Shown in pieces: positions 1 to 8,690 of a stretch of 64,000 nucleotides of DNA (its first letter is position 1; each line of letters starts with the position of its first letter). Location: contig JANJUX010000054.1 of NCBI GenBank assembly GCA_024710355.1, positions 62,001 through 126,000 of the forward strand, given 5' to 3'. This DNA is from Candidatus Rifleibacteriota bacterium. Lineage in GTDB: Bacteria > Muiribacteriota > Ozemobacteria > Ozemobacterales > Ozemobacteraceae. A program made the position numbers and the translations under genes. Below the pieces are notes generated by a model, which was not told where the DNA came from, did no database searches, and saw nothing but the letters and a program-made list of their open reading frames with translations.

Positions 1-826
1 TTTCCTGTCTGACTTTGCGTGAGTAATCGATAATTTCTTCTGGAATCGTTTCGACCCGATCGTCTGAGTCGTCGGGCTCAACACCAAGCGCCGCCATGGA
101 AATGGCTTTGTCTGCGAGCATCTGCAGGTGCTTCTCGATCGGACAATCTTTTCCGGAATCGAAAACTTCGCCGCTCAGGGGCAGTATCTGCTCAGGCTCG
201 AACAATGAGCTCTCGTGGCTTTCATTAGCATCCTCAACATGATTGCGCAGCCAGAGCAGCTTTTTGCGCAAGCCCGGCCTGAAGTCGATTTCTTCGAGAA
301 ATTTCTGGGCAAAAGACGGCGACGGCGGCTGCGAAGAATAGGTATAGATGATTCCGTCCGCTCTTTGCAGCAGGTAGTAAACGATCGGAGAAAACTGCAT
401 CAAAGAGTCGATGATGACATAGCCCTGCATCTGTTCAAAAAGTCTGATCAAGTGCCCAAGAGCGGGAACCATGTCGTTTTCGCTGAGATGGAACCTCGGA
501 AGAAGGGTTTCTTTGTTGCGGGCACCGGAAAAAGGAATAAAATATACTCCATCTTTCACAGAGAAAGCCTTCGTCAGAGACTTCTGACTCAGGGCCGCCC
601 AGTTACCCATGTAGTAATCGAGAAAGCTGCTTTTAATTTCCTGGCTTTCAAAAATTGTCTCTCTCAAAGACGAAGGCTTCAAAAAGTTCATCTCAATCAA
701 AGCAACCGGCTTGCCGGTTTTTTTGTGCAACGCTCTTGCGAGACCAGAAGCAACAAAGGTTTTTCCTATTCCACCCTGAAAGCTGGTAACCAGAAAGGAT
801 CTTGCCGGTTTTTGTTCTGTTTTCAT
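1..826 (-). CDS. MinD/CpaE-like P-loop ATPase, partial at window edge
   Basis: The minus strand is open from an ATG at 824-826 to the window edge (275 codons, C-terminus missing). Residues 16-23 read FQGGIGKT, a deviant Walker A of the MinD/ParA/CpaE family. The catalytic lysine (K22) is present, but the family's signature lysine at the second position is glutamine (Q17). A hydrophobic strand ending in VIIDS lies where these ATPases carry their second acidic motif. Members of the family use ATP-dependent dimerisation to place or regulate pili, flagella, septa or plasmids; CpaE-type members serve pili. It is transcribed divergently from the ABC exporter. The pilus link is inference based only on the pseudopilin modules elsewhere in the window. 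The plus-strand open frame over the same bases is an antisense shadow. Confidence 0.75.
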   Translation of the reverse strand, partial: MKTEQKPARSFLVTSFQGGIGKTFVASGLARALHKKTGKPVALIEMNFLKPSSLRETIFESQEIKSSFLDYYMGNWAALSQKSLTKAFSVKDGVYFIPFSGARNKETLLPRFHLSENDMVPALGHLIRLFEQMQGYVIIDSLMQFSPIVYYLLQRADGIIYTYSSQPPSPSFAQKFLEEIDFRPGLRKKLLWLRNHVEDANESHESSLFEPEQILPLSGEVFDSGKDCPIEKHLQMLADKAISMAALGVEPDDSDDRVETIPEEIIDYSRKVRQE

Positions 827-927
827 TGCCCCTCTTTTCTATGTGCTAATTCAACCACAATGCAATAAAACTGTCAATCTGTTACAATGTTACCCGAAGC
901 AATGCCATCAGCTTGAGGACATAGAAA

Positions 928-1809
928 ATGACAACTCCTGCAATATCCGTGTCAGGCCTGACTAAAAAATATGGCAACCAGGAAGTGGTGAAAGGCATCT
1001 CGTTCTGCGTTGAAAAAGGCGAAATTTTTGGCTTTCTTGGGCCTAACGGCGCGGGCAAAACCACCAGCATACGCATGATCATAGGTGAAATTCCGGCCAC
1101 ATGTGGCGAAATAAGTATCTTCGGCAACCCTGTTCCGGCCGAAATAAACAGCATCAAACAGATGATCGGCGTTGTACCGGATTACCAGAATCTTTACGAC
1201 CGTCTCAGCGTCAGGCATAACCTCGACTTTTTTGCCAAACTGAACAATGTTGAAGAAAAAAGAATCGACGAAGTCCTCGAAGAGGTCTTTCTAACAGAGC
1301 ATCAGAACAAAGCCTGCAAAGATCTGAGTCGCGGGCTGCGGCAGCGGGCCCTGATTGCACGCGGCCTGCTGCATCGCCCCTCTGTCTTTTTTCTTGATGA
1401 ACCAACCTCAGCCCTCGACCCGCACTCGGCAATGCTCATCAGAGACCTGGTAAACAAACTCCGTAACAACGGCACTACAGTCTTTCTGACAACGCATTAC
1501 ATGGAAGAAGCCGACAGCCTTTGCGACCGGCTGGCGATCATGAATCGGGGTACAATAGTCGCCTGCGGCAAGCCCGAAGAATTAAAAAAACAGTTCGGAC
1601 GCAGATCCGTAAAAATCGAACTGGCAGGCAAAAATGGCCCCGAGAGCCGTGAATTTTCGATTGACGACGACAGCGAGAAAAACCAGCTGGCTGACCTGCT
1701 CAAAACCTGCCGGATTATAAAACTCCACACTCAGGAAGCCAAACTCGAAGAGGTGTTTCTTAAAGTTACCGGCGACACCTGGAAACCGGATCTGGAGGAA
1801 GCCGCATGA
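928..1809 (+). CDS. ABC-2 type transporter ATP-binding protein
   Basis: A 293-residue nucleotide-binding subunit of an ABC exporter. Walker A GPNGAGKTT is at residues 38-46, the Q-loop glutamine near 87, a signature LSRGLRQR at 133-140 (variant of LSGGQ), Walker B VFFLDEP at 153-159, and a TTH switch histidine near 190. About 70 C-terminal residues after the ATPase core resemble the extension seen in drug, lipid or polysaccharide ABC-2 ATPases. A GAGGA ribosome site precedes the ATG. The stop overlaps the start of the permease gene by 4 bases (ATGA), so the two are translationally coupled and probably form one exporter. The substrate cannot be read from the sequence. Confidence 0.95.
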   Translation: MTTPAISVSGLTKKYGNQEVVKGISFCVEKGEIFGFLGPNGAGKTTSIRMIIGEIPATCGEISIFGNPVPAEINSIKQMIGVVPDYQNLYDRLSVRHNLDFFAKLNNVEEKRIDEVLEEVFLTEHQNKACKDLSRGLRQRALIARGLLHRPSVFFLDEPTSALDPHSAMLIRDLVNKLRNNGTTVFLTTHYMEEADSLCDRLAIMNRGTIVACGKPEELKKQFGRRSVKIELAGKNGPESREFSIDDDSEKNQLADLLKTCRIIKLHTQEAKLEEVFLKVTGDTWKPDLEEAA

Positions 1810-2888
1810 ATCTGGGAGCTGTTTACGCAATTTTTCGCAAAGACCTCCTCGACGGGTCAAGAAACTACCATGTCGTATTGATGGTTCTCACCCCGATTAT
1901 CCTCTCTCTTTTGTTCAGCAACATCGTCTCAGACAGTAAAACCGAAGCCGCCCTGCCAGAAATCGGTATGATAAGCAGCCCACAGCAACCTCTTATCGAA
2001 GCTCTTACCGGCAAAGGGCTCGGCAAGAAACTGACATTTTTCCAGGACCGCGACAAGCTTGAATCAGCAATACTTGAGGGCAATGTCAGATTCGGCATCA
2101 TCCTGCCCGAACTGATTTCTTCAAATGAAACCAGCTCTGCGTCCAAGTCGGTAACTATTCTTTATCCCCCGCACATGCCTGAATTTGGTATAGACACTCT
2201 CAAAAGCGTTTTCGAAGCCGAAATCAGACACCAGCTGAATATCGTCGCCCCGCCCCTGCCATTCGAGCTGAAGGCAGAGCCGGTAGCAGGCAGCACCAGC
2301 AACGCCGGAAACGTCTCAGACAGTATGTTTCCGATGCTCATTGTCATGGCCCTCGGCATGGTCGGCTTTCTGGCTCTGCCCATGTCGATTGTCGAAGAGC
2401 GCGAAAAAGGCACGCTGAACGCCATATTCCTCACCCGCCTGACCTCTTCTGAGTTCATCCTCGGAAAATCAATCTTCAGCTTCACCATCGCCATGCTGAC
2501 AATAATCGTCATGCTCTCGCTCAACGGAAAATGGGGCAGCAACTCGCATTTTCTGCTGCTGATAGCGTTTCTCGGCTCTCTGATGACGATTTTCACTGGC
2601 CTTATCATCGCATCTTTCGCTACGACTCAGGGCTCGGTCAATGCCATCGGCACCACTCTTTTTCTCTTTTTTCAGATGATTCCGAGTCTGCAGCACTCAA
2701 GTCAGCTTGTCGAGAAGATCGCTCCCTTTTTTCCCTCGACCTATATTTTTTCTGGTTTGCGAAAAGCTATGTTTCTAGACCTAACAAGAGTCAGGATTTT
2801 TGACGATATATCAATTGTATTTGCCGTAACGCTGGCAGTATATTTTGTTGCCTGGATCATCTACAGGGTGAAAAAAGCCGACAAATAA
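1806..2888 (+). CDS. ABC-2 type transporter permease
   Basis: A 360-residue membrane subunit paired with the preceding ATPase. One membrane segment lies near the N-terminus (about residues 22-40). It is followed by an extracytoplasmic domain of about 130 residues, then five or so hydrophobic segments from about residue 175 to the end. This is the ABC2_membrane_3/NatB-like layout, with a MSIVEEREKGTL motif just after the second segment that is typical of the cytoplasmic coupling helix. The ATGA overlap with the ATPase gene supports a two-gene operon. Export of lipid, drug or sodium has been shown for different relatives, and nothing here selects among them. Confidence 0.9.
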   Translation: MNLGAVYAIFRKDLLDGSRNYHVVLMVLTPIILSLLFSNIVSDSKTEAALPEIGMISSPQQPLIEALTGKGLGKKLTFFQDRDKLESAILEGNVRFGIILPELISSNETSSASKSVTILYPPHMPEFGIDTLKSVFEAEIRHQLNIVAPPLPFELKAEPVAGSTSNAGNVSDSMFPMLIVMALGMVGFLALPMSIVEEREKGTLNAIFLTRLTSSEFILGKSIFSFTIAMLTIIVMLSLNGKWGSNSHFLLLIAFLGSLMTIFTGLIIASFATTQGSVNAIGTTLFLFFQMIPSLQHSSQLVEKIAPFFPSTYIFSGLRKAMFLDLTRVRIFDDISIVFAVTLAVYFVAWIIYRVKKADK

Positions 2889-2958
2889 TCTGGCTTGCAT
2901 TAGAACGGTCTTTAAAGTAATCTCGAAGCATAACCTCTTTCAGAAGCGGAACAACTAA

Positions 2959-4521
2959 GTGAAATACCTTGCATTCGACGACATAGTACGTAATCTGCTG
3001 GTGTATCTTAAGGGCCAGGTGCCTTCGCTGAGCGCCAAAGACAGCCGGGAAGACGTTTTAAAACAGATTCAGAGCATGACTTTCACGCTCAGATCGACGA
3101 TTGTTCAGCTAGAAGGGGCGGCATTTCACGATCCCCGCAATACCGAAGACTACCAGAACCTCGAAAAAGAGCTTCAGGCAATAAAGCAGACCAACGCAAA
3201 ACTTGAAGAATCGCTTTTCCTGGAAATGAACAAAACCCAGGAGCTCCGGGAAAAGGCTGCTGAAAACGCCAAGGCTCTCGAACTCGAGAAAAGCGAAAAT
3301 GCGAAGCTCGACAAGCTTATTTCCAGCCTCAAAGAAGAAATCGAGAAGCTGCAGAACAGCCCCGCTGCAAAACTTGAAGTTCCGGTTGCAGACGAATCGG
3401 CTCTTGAGGCACTGAAAAACGAAATCGTCGAACTTGAAACGGCTCTAAGCAAGGCTGAATCGATAAACCAGCAGATGCGTCAAACTCTGCAAAACAAAGA
3501 AATCGAGCTTTCAAAGAGCAAAGACGCACTGATGGACGCCATGAAGCTCGACAAGTCTGAGATCAGCGACCTGAAGAGCCAGTTGATCAGCACAGAGCAG
3601 CTTAAGACCGAAAATGCCACGCTCAAAAAGAAAATCGCTGAGCTTGAACGTGATCTCGCCGTTTTACCCAGCAGCGAAGTCTTTCGCAACAATATTGCCG
3701 CCGCCGACGCCAAAATCAAGTTTCTTGAAGCCGCCCTCGCCAATGCCCAGGAAGACCTTAAAAACCTGCGCGGTAACATGGCTTCCACAACCCCCGAAGC
3801 GGTGTTGCGCGAAAAAGAGCAGCTCGAACAGAGGGTTCTCGACCTCGAAGCCACTCTTAAAAGCGTTATTAAAACTCGAGACACCAGCTCAAATCGAAGT
3901 GGCGACAAGTTTGTCTTCACACCCGAAGAATGCGTCTTCCTGTTCGAAACACTTTCGACCACCACCAGCCGGCTGGTCAACAGCCTCGAAAATCGCGATG
4001 TTTACATGCGCTCCAAAGAATCGATCGGGATTCTCGAAAAATCAAACGCCATACAGAAGGTTTATACGGTTGGCCAGATTTTTGACGGCAAGATTCATAA
4101 AGCCGCAAAGTCTTTCAAAAGCGACTTTCTGCCCGACGGCATAATCATCCACGAAGAAACCCCGGGGTTTGTCTCCGGCACCCGCCTGATCCAGAAGGCT
4201 CTCGTCTGGGTGGCCAAATCTCTTTTCACCTGCGGAGAATGCAACAGCAGTTGCCGCCCCCACGAATATTTCTGCCCAAGATGCGGTCTTGAACTGACTG
4301 CACCTGACGGAACCAGCAAGAGAGAGCTTCCGGCCTATCCGGCCAAAATCGAGGTCAATCTGCCGCTGCTCGACGAACTCATCAAACAGGGCAACCTCAA
4401 AGCTGCCGTGGCCCTTGCCAATCTCATCTCCAGAGAAAACCCGGGCCATCCCGAGCTTCTGAAACGCCAGGCGCTGCTGCAAAAGGCCGAGCGCCCGATT
4501 GACCCGGCCGGAGAAGCATAA
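2959..4521 (+). CDS. coiled-coil protein with C-terminal zinc ribbon
   Basis: A 520-residue protein starting at GTG. Residues about 45-310 are dominated by heptad-like Glu/Lys/Leu-rich sequence, predicted as a long coiled coil. A globular part follows. A four-cysteine zinc ribbon then has C425/C428 and C439/C442 (CxxC-x10-CxxC), and about 60 helical residues close the protein that may be TPR-like. No signal peptide or membrane helix is visible, so it is probably cytoplasmic. It lies 70 bases after the exporter genes, and its stop overlaps the start of a 47-residue membrane protein (TAATG). No known family was recognised. A scaffold or adaptor role is only a guess from the coiled coil. Confidence 0.8.
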   Translation: MKYLAFDDIVRNLLVYLKGQVPSLSAKDSREDVLKQIQSMTFTLRSTIVQLEGAAFHDPRNTEDYQNLEKELQAIKQTNAKLEESLFLEMNKTQELREKAAENAKALELEKSENAKLDKLISSLKEEIEKLQNSPAAKLEVPVADESALEALKNEIVELETALSKAESINQQMRQTLQNKEIELSKSKDALMDAMKLDKSEISDLKSQLISTEQLKTENATLKKKIAELERDLAVLPSSEVFRNNIAAADAKIKFLEAALANAQEDLKNLRGNMASTTPEAVLREKEQLEQRVLDLEATLKSVIKTRDTSSNRSGDKFVFTPEECVFLFETLSTTTSRLVNSLENRDVYMRSKESIGILEKSNAIQKVYTVGQIFDGKIHKAAKSFKSDFLPDGIIIHEETPGFVSGTRLIQKALVWVAKSLFTCGECNSSCRPHEYFCPRCGLELTAPDGTSKRELPAYPAKIEVNLPLLDELIKQGNLKAAVALANLISRENPGHPELLKRQALLQKAERPIDPAGEA

Positions 4522-4664
4522 TGACCGGTCAGCCTGATTTTACAACCGACTCCGAAAAGTCGATTCTCGAAAAAATCGAAAATTCATTCGACTGGAACCT
4601 GATCGCGCTGGTTTCGATCTGGGTTTTTCTGCTCGCAACCTTTTTTCTGCTTTTTGTCGGCTGA
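4521..4664 (+). CDS. 47-residue single-pass membrane protein
   Basis: A small reading frame whose ATG shares one base with the stop of the coiled-coil gene (TAATG), an arrangement typical of translational coupling. The product has a charged N-terminal half of about 25 residues and one hydrophobic helix (about residues 27-46) ending at the C-terminus, the shape of a tail-anchored or small regulatory membrane protein. It could recruit the coiled-coil partner to the membrane; that is inference. No homologous family is recognised. Support comes from the overlap, the clean transmembrane pattern and codon use like the neighbours. Confidence 0.6.
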   Translation: MTGQPDFTTDSEKSILEKIENSFDWNLIALVSIWVFLLATFFLLFVG

Positions 4665-4693
4665 ACCAGGCAACAGCCTTCAACGATTCCACT

Positions 4694-4760
4694 TCATCCC
4701 TGCGAAAGCGGCAGAGAGTCTTATCTTAAACACCCTAGATCCCTGCTTGCGCAGGGATGA
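4694..4760. repeat. REP-like palindromic pair (BIME-like)
   Basis: Two REP-like heads face each other. TCATCCCTGCG at 4694-4704 is a perfect reverse complement of CGCAGGGATGA at 4750-4760. The right copy is itself a tight hairpin, ATCCCTGC (4739-4746) / GCAGGGAT (4751-4758) with a TTGC loop; the left copy is degenerate in its second arm. The string resembles the CGTCATCCCTGCG...AGCAGGGATCTAG palindromes scattered in intergenic DNA of many bacteria. It lies between convergent genes and could also serve as a transcription end or mRNA stabiliser. Confidence 0.6.
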
Positions 4761-4802
4761 CGTCGAGGCAGCTGATTTTACACGCTCAATGCAGACAAAC
4801 CA

Positions 4803-7800
4803 CTAGGGGCGCCGGTCAAAGAGCCAGACCCTGAAACCGTTACCGTCAGAATTGACCAGACTGAATTCGGTTTTTGCCTGCCCGGTTGAAACTTTTACAA
4901 AACCGGCAAAGGCATCGGGTTTCAGTGACAGCTTCTGCCCGGTGCTCACGTCTGTAAAATTGAAGCCCGCCAGCGTCACACCGTTATGGGTGCCTGCCAG
5001 ATTGAGGTTTTTCAGGCCGTAATCAGCCGGAATTTCAGAGGAAAAACGATTCAGATATAACGAAATTGCCCATCTGGCAAGCGTCTGCGAAAATTCTTCA
5101 CCGGTGACCGCTGCAACGTTAGCCTTGCCCGTAAGCGAAGAGCCGAGCAGTTTGCGGGTAATTTCGCGGTAGGTCGTGCCATAACGGTTTTCCTGCGCCA
5201 GAAAACGCACGAACAGATAAGAAAGACCATAACTGTTCAACCCGGCAAAATTTGTCAGCGAAAGATCCTTCAGATTCTGCTGTGACAGCTTGATCAATGA
5301 AGCGGTATTGGCGTCGCCTTCAAGGATTCCGTAGCCGCAGATTTCCTCAGAAAACTTCGCCAGGCCTTCATTCAACCAGACGGCCTCGTAATTGTTACTG
5401 CCGCCCAGACGGCGCTTCTGATAAAAATTAACCATGTGCTGAAACTCGTGCGCCATGGTGCCAAATCTGGTTATCGGGCTTGAAAGCGAATATTTAACAT
5501 AGATTATCTTGCGGGCATTGCTCTCACGCAGCTGTAAATTGCTTTCATCACGGCTGAACAGGTCGTTACCGTAGAATATCCCGGCAATCCCGGTGGTCAT
5601 GGAATCAGTCAGAAGCACGGTCAGCCGTTCCTCACCATCGGGCCCATACTGCGGTTCTTCGCCAAAATAATCGCGCACCCGCGGCCTGATAACATCTTCG
5701 AAGCGCTGTCTGACATCGGCAATAAGGCTGCTTGAAGGACTCTGAATCGATGTGTCGGCGTATATTATCACCTGCTCGCCAATAGCCAGGCAGCGCGCAG
5801 TAATTTTATTGGCTGGATAAGGTGTGCTGGTTGCAACCTGACCATACACCGGTATGAAAAAGTCCTCGGTGGCGCCAGGCACGGCAGCAGCACGCAACCT
5901 TGTACTGCCGCGCAGATTGCCGGCCGTTTCCAGAGTATCGGGAAGCTCATGGCCGCTCAGCCCCTGTTCAAAAAAGCGAAAAGCCGAGTGCGCATCGATG
6001 CCGGCCGGCATTTTTTCGGCGGTGCTGGCCCTTAAAGTAAAGGTGGCAGCATCGGGCGAGGCGATCGCAACCCCGAATGACCTGGCACCGGCGGGCAGAT
6101 CGGGCACAGAAATCAATGCCGTTTCATTGGCCTGAACCTGTCGCGGAAATGCGACAGAACGATGACTTGATGGCACCGGCAGCGCCGAAGTGACAGTGAA
6201 GCCGTAACTGCCGCCACGGCTCATGATATTGTTGTTTTTATCTTTTACGGTGTTGTCTGCAATGACGAGCCGGTTGAAGCTGCCGTTCGGCCAGGCACCT
6301 GTCGGGCGAAACGCCATGACCGAAAGGTTTTCCCAGGCCCAGGCCCCGACGACAGGGGGCGAAAAACTCATGGCAGAAAGTGCCGAGGCCTGATCTACGG
6401 CTTCAGAAAAGACGACCCTGACCAGCTGGTCTGAAGCTACTTTCTCAGCACCGTTTTCCGGGGTTACCGACAGAATTTCGGGCGGCACCTCATCCGTTCC
6501 ACCCTCTGGCTTGACCGTAAATGAAAAAACATGCGAAACGGTTGAATTGTTTGCCGGATCTCTGGCAATAATCTGCCAGTAATAGATTTTTCCGGCACCA
6601 AGATCGACAGATGGCGACCAGTTTGTCTCTGCGAGGCTTTCTGCCACCTTTGTGGTCGGTGGCATGTTTTGGTCGAGAAAAAGATCATAAGACACAGCGG
6701 CGTCGTCGATATCGCCGCCTGACCATGCAAATGCGGGCCGCGCCGGAACATTAGCGCTGCCGCTGGCCGGTGAAATTGCCAGTGGCTGATTGGGTGGCTG
6801 ATTAATTTTTTCGGCAGTCGTGAACGACCAGACAGGCGACTCGGAGTTCGTCAGACCGCGGACATCTCTAACCACAACCTGCCAGAAATAGCGTGTCGCA
6901 AACTTCAGGCTCTCTGTCGGTGTAAAAACCTGTGACGCCTGATTCGAGGCCACTTTTGCCAGAGGAAAAGTGGTGCCGAAAAACAGGTCGTAAGTGAGGG
7001 CATCGCCGTCAGGATCTGAGGCATTCCAGCGTAACTGGGCATTGACAGCGATACCGGCCGCCCCGCTTGCCGGTCCGACCACTTCCGGGTCAGACGGATT
7101 ACGGTTTGCAGGCGAATGGGTGCTGAAACGCCAGACAGGGCCTGCAGTTTCTTTGCCGCGGTCGTCGGCAGCAATAATCTGCCAGAAATAGGTTTTGCCA
7201 AGCTCAAGGTTCTCGAGCTGCATGCTCGTCTGCCTGGTTCTTGTTTTGAGCTGCAGATTGTTCTGGTCGGTTCCGAATTTCAATGAGTAGGTGATGATGT
7301 CGTCCTGATCCGGGTCACCGCCGGTCCAGGTGCAGAGAGTTGCCGGCAGCTGGTTGATCGAGAGGTCTTCCGGCACCGGCATTCCGGGCACGTATGGCGC
7401 AAAATTGCTGAGATCCCCGGTTTTGAACTGCCAGATGGGTGAAGCAGTAACTGCGTTGTACTGGTCTCTGGTGATTACCTGCCAGAAATAAGTTTTGTGG
7501 GCTATGAGTTCATTGGCTTTGTAAGCGGCTTCAGAGAGATTGCCGGCAACAACTTTCATCTCGCTGCCCTGAGCGGCAAAAAGAAGGTCATAAGTGATCG
7601 GGTCACCATCAGGGTCGCCGCCTGTCCAGCGCAGCGTGGTGCCATCACTCTGATTTTCGCTGAAATTTACAGGAACAGGATCGTAAGCGGCCAGCGGCGG
7701 CCGGTTATTGGGATTCGGCGGCAGCGAACTGCCGGTTTCGATGTTCAGTCGAAGCACCGCACGGCCTGTGGCTCCGTCAGGGTCTTTCCCGGTCAGGGTG

Positions 7801-8666
7801 ATATCGGCGAAGCCAGAAGCGGCAGGCGCGGTAAAAATGGTAGTCTGACCGGTCTGGTTCGAAAAAGTTCCGGCCGTGGCTGACCACTGCCAGGTAATGA
7901 TATCGCCGTCAGCATCTACGCCTGCGGCAGAGAAACTTAAACTCTCGTTAGTCTTTACTGAAGTTGTCGTATGCTCGATTTCGACAAAGGGCGCGCGGTT
8001 ACCAGAGGTTGAAGTCGACGGAGTGAGCTTTACATAGAGCTTTGCCTTTCGCTGGTCGCTGAAGCTGACCAGAAAAGTCTGCGCGGCATAACCGACGGCA
8101 GAAACCAACATTTCTTTGCTCTGAACGCCACCGGGGAATGGTCCGACTTCTGCGACACCGTTAACAGCCTGAAAATCGAAGCCCCAGACGCGGATTTTGG
8201 CATTCAAAGGCAGATCGGTGCCCACATCACTGACATTCACGGTCACATTGTAGGGAGCAGGTTCAAGAGTTACAGGTGTCGCAACCACCTGTGTCTCGAA
8301 CTGGCCGGTCAGATCGAACACGTCTGATCGCTGGCGATAAGGAGTTGTGCCGGAAAGTTTATGCACCACCAGTCGATGTCGGCCGACCGGCACGTTTTTA
8401 ATGATAAAATCACCATTGCTGTCGGCAGTGGCGGAATGTTCCGGGTATCTTTCGACAAAAACCGTTGCACCCTCGACGGAAAGGAGCGCCATCAGACCAG
8501 GTCTGAGGCTGGCAGAAACCGGCAGCAGGACTTTTCCCTTGATATTTGAAACCACCGTCACCGGAGCAGGCTTCTGCCAGTCGGAGATCCCGCCGTCAGA
8601 GCTTCCACAGCCGGTTACAACGATAGTGCAACAGACCAGAATCAACAGGCCGAAAAAAGAGCGCAT
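4803..8666 (-). CDS. large lipoprotein with Ig/FN3-like repeats and HEFQH metalloprotease domain
   Basis: A 1287-residue exported protein. The N-terminus has a hydrophobic signal and a lipobox-like VTGC, predicting lipidation at Cys20. After this come a carboxypeptidase-regulatory-like domain (about 40-220), a PKD-like domain, then four FN3-like repeats of about 100 residues (about 320-720). Each repeat carries a W-x-GGDPDGD-like motif and a YFWQI strand. A Big_5/SbsA-type Ig domain (PENGAEKV..VVFSE) follows. The C-terminal part has HEFQH at 1073-1077 and WLNEG with E1100, the zinc site of gluzincin peptidases, closest to the M30/hyicolysin type as I remember it. It is the last gene of the minus-strand pseudopilin operon, 24 bases after the GspJ-like gene. 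This suggests a surface protease linked to that apparatus; the substrate is unknown. Confidence 0.85.
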   Translation of the reverse strand: MRSFFGLLILVCCTIVVTGCGSSDGGISDWQKPAPVTVVSNIKGKVLLPVSASLRPGLMALLSVEGATVFVERYPEHSATADSNGDFIIKNVPVGRHRLVVHKLSGTTPYRQRSDVFDLTGQFETQVVATPVTLEPAPYNVTVNVSDVGTDLPLNAKIRVWGFDFQAVNGVAEVGPFPGGVQSKEMLVSAVGYAAQTFLVSFSDQRKAKLYVKLTPSTSTSGNRAPFVEIEHTTTSVKTNESLSFSAAGVDADGDIITWQWSATAGTFSNQTGQTTIFTAPAASGFADITLTGKDPDGATGRAVLRLNIETGSSLPPNPNNRPPLAAYDPVPVNFSENQSDGTTLRWTGGDPDGDPITYDLLFAAQGSEMKVVAGNLSEAAYKANELIAHKTYFWQVITRDQYNAVTASPIWQFKTGDLSNFAPYVPGMPVPEDLSINQLPATLCTWTGGDPDQDDIITYSLKFGTDQNNLQLKTRTRQTSMQLENLELGKTYFWQIIAADDRGKETAGPVWRFSTHSPANRNPSDPEVVGPASGAAGIAVNAQLRWNASDPDGDALTYDLFFGTTFPLAKVASNQASQVFTPTESLKFATRYFWQVVVRDVRGLTNSESPVWSFTTAEKINQPPNQPLAISPASGSANVPARPAFAWSGGDIDDAAVSYDLFLDQNMPPTTKVAESLAETNWSPSVDLGAGKIYYWQIIARDPANNSTVSHVFSFTVKPEGGTDEVPPEILSVTPENGAEKVASDQLVRVVFSEAVDQASALSAMSFSPPVVGAWAWENLSVMAFRPTGAWPNGSFNRLVIADNTVKDKNNNIMSRGGSYGFTVTSALPVPSSHRSVAFPRQVQANETALISVPDLPAGARSFGVAIASPDAATFTLRASTAEKMPAGIDAHSAFRFFEQGLSGHELPDTLETAGNLRGSTRLRAAAVPGATEDFFIPVYGQVATSTPYPANKITARCLAIGEQVIIYADTSIQSPSSSLIADVRQRFEDVIRPRVRDYFGEEPQYGPDGEERLTVLLTDSMTTGIAGIFYGNDLFSRDESNLQLRESNARKIIYVKYSLSSPITRFGTMAHEFQHMVNFYQKRRLGGSNNYEAVWLNEGLAKFSEEICGYGILEGDANTASLIKLSQQNLKDLSLTNFAGLNSYGLSYLFVRFLAQENRYGTTYREITRKLLGSSLTGKANVAAVTGEEFSQTLARWAISLYLNRFSSEIPADYGLKNLNLAGTHNGVTLAGFNFTDVSTGQKLSLKPDAFAGFVKVSTGQAKTEFSLVNSDGNGFRVWLFDRRP

Positions 8667-8690
8667 AACTGCCTTTCTGTGAATGAATGT

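Noticed and set aside
215..868. Plus-strand open frame of 217 codons at the left edge
   Set aside because: It lies antisense to the MinD/CpaE-like gene, which has a recognisable P-loop and uninterrupted frame to the edge; the plus-strand product is Arg/Phe-rich and matches nothing.
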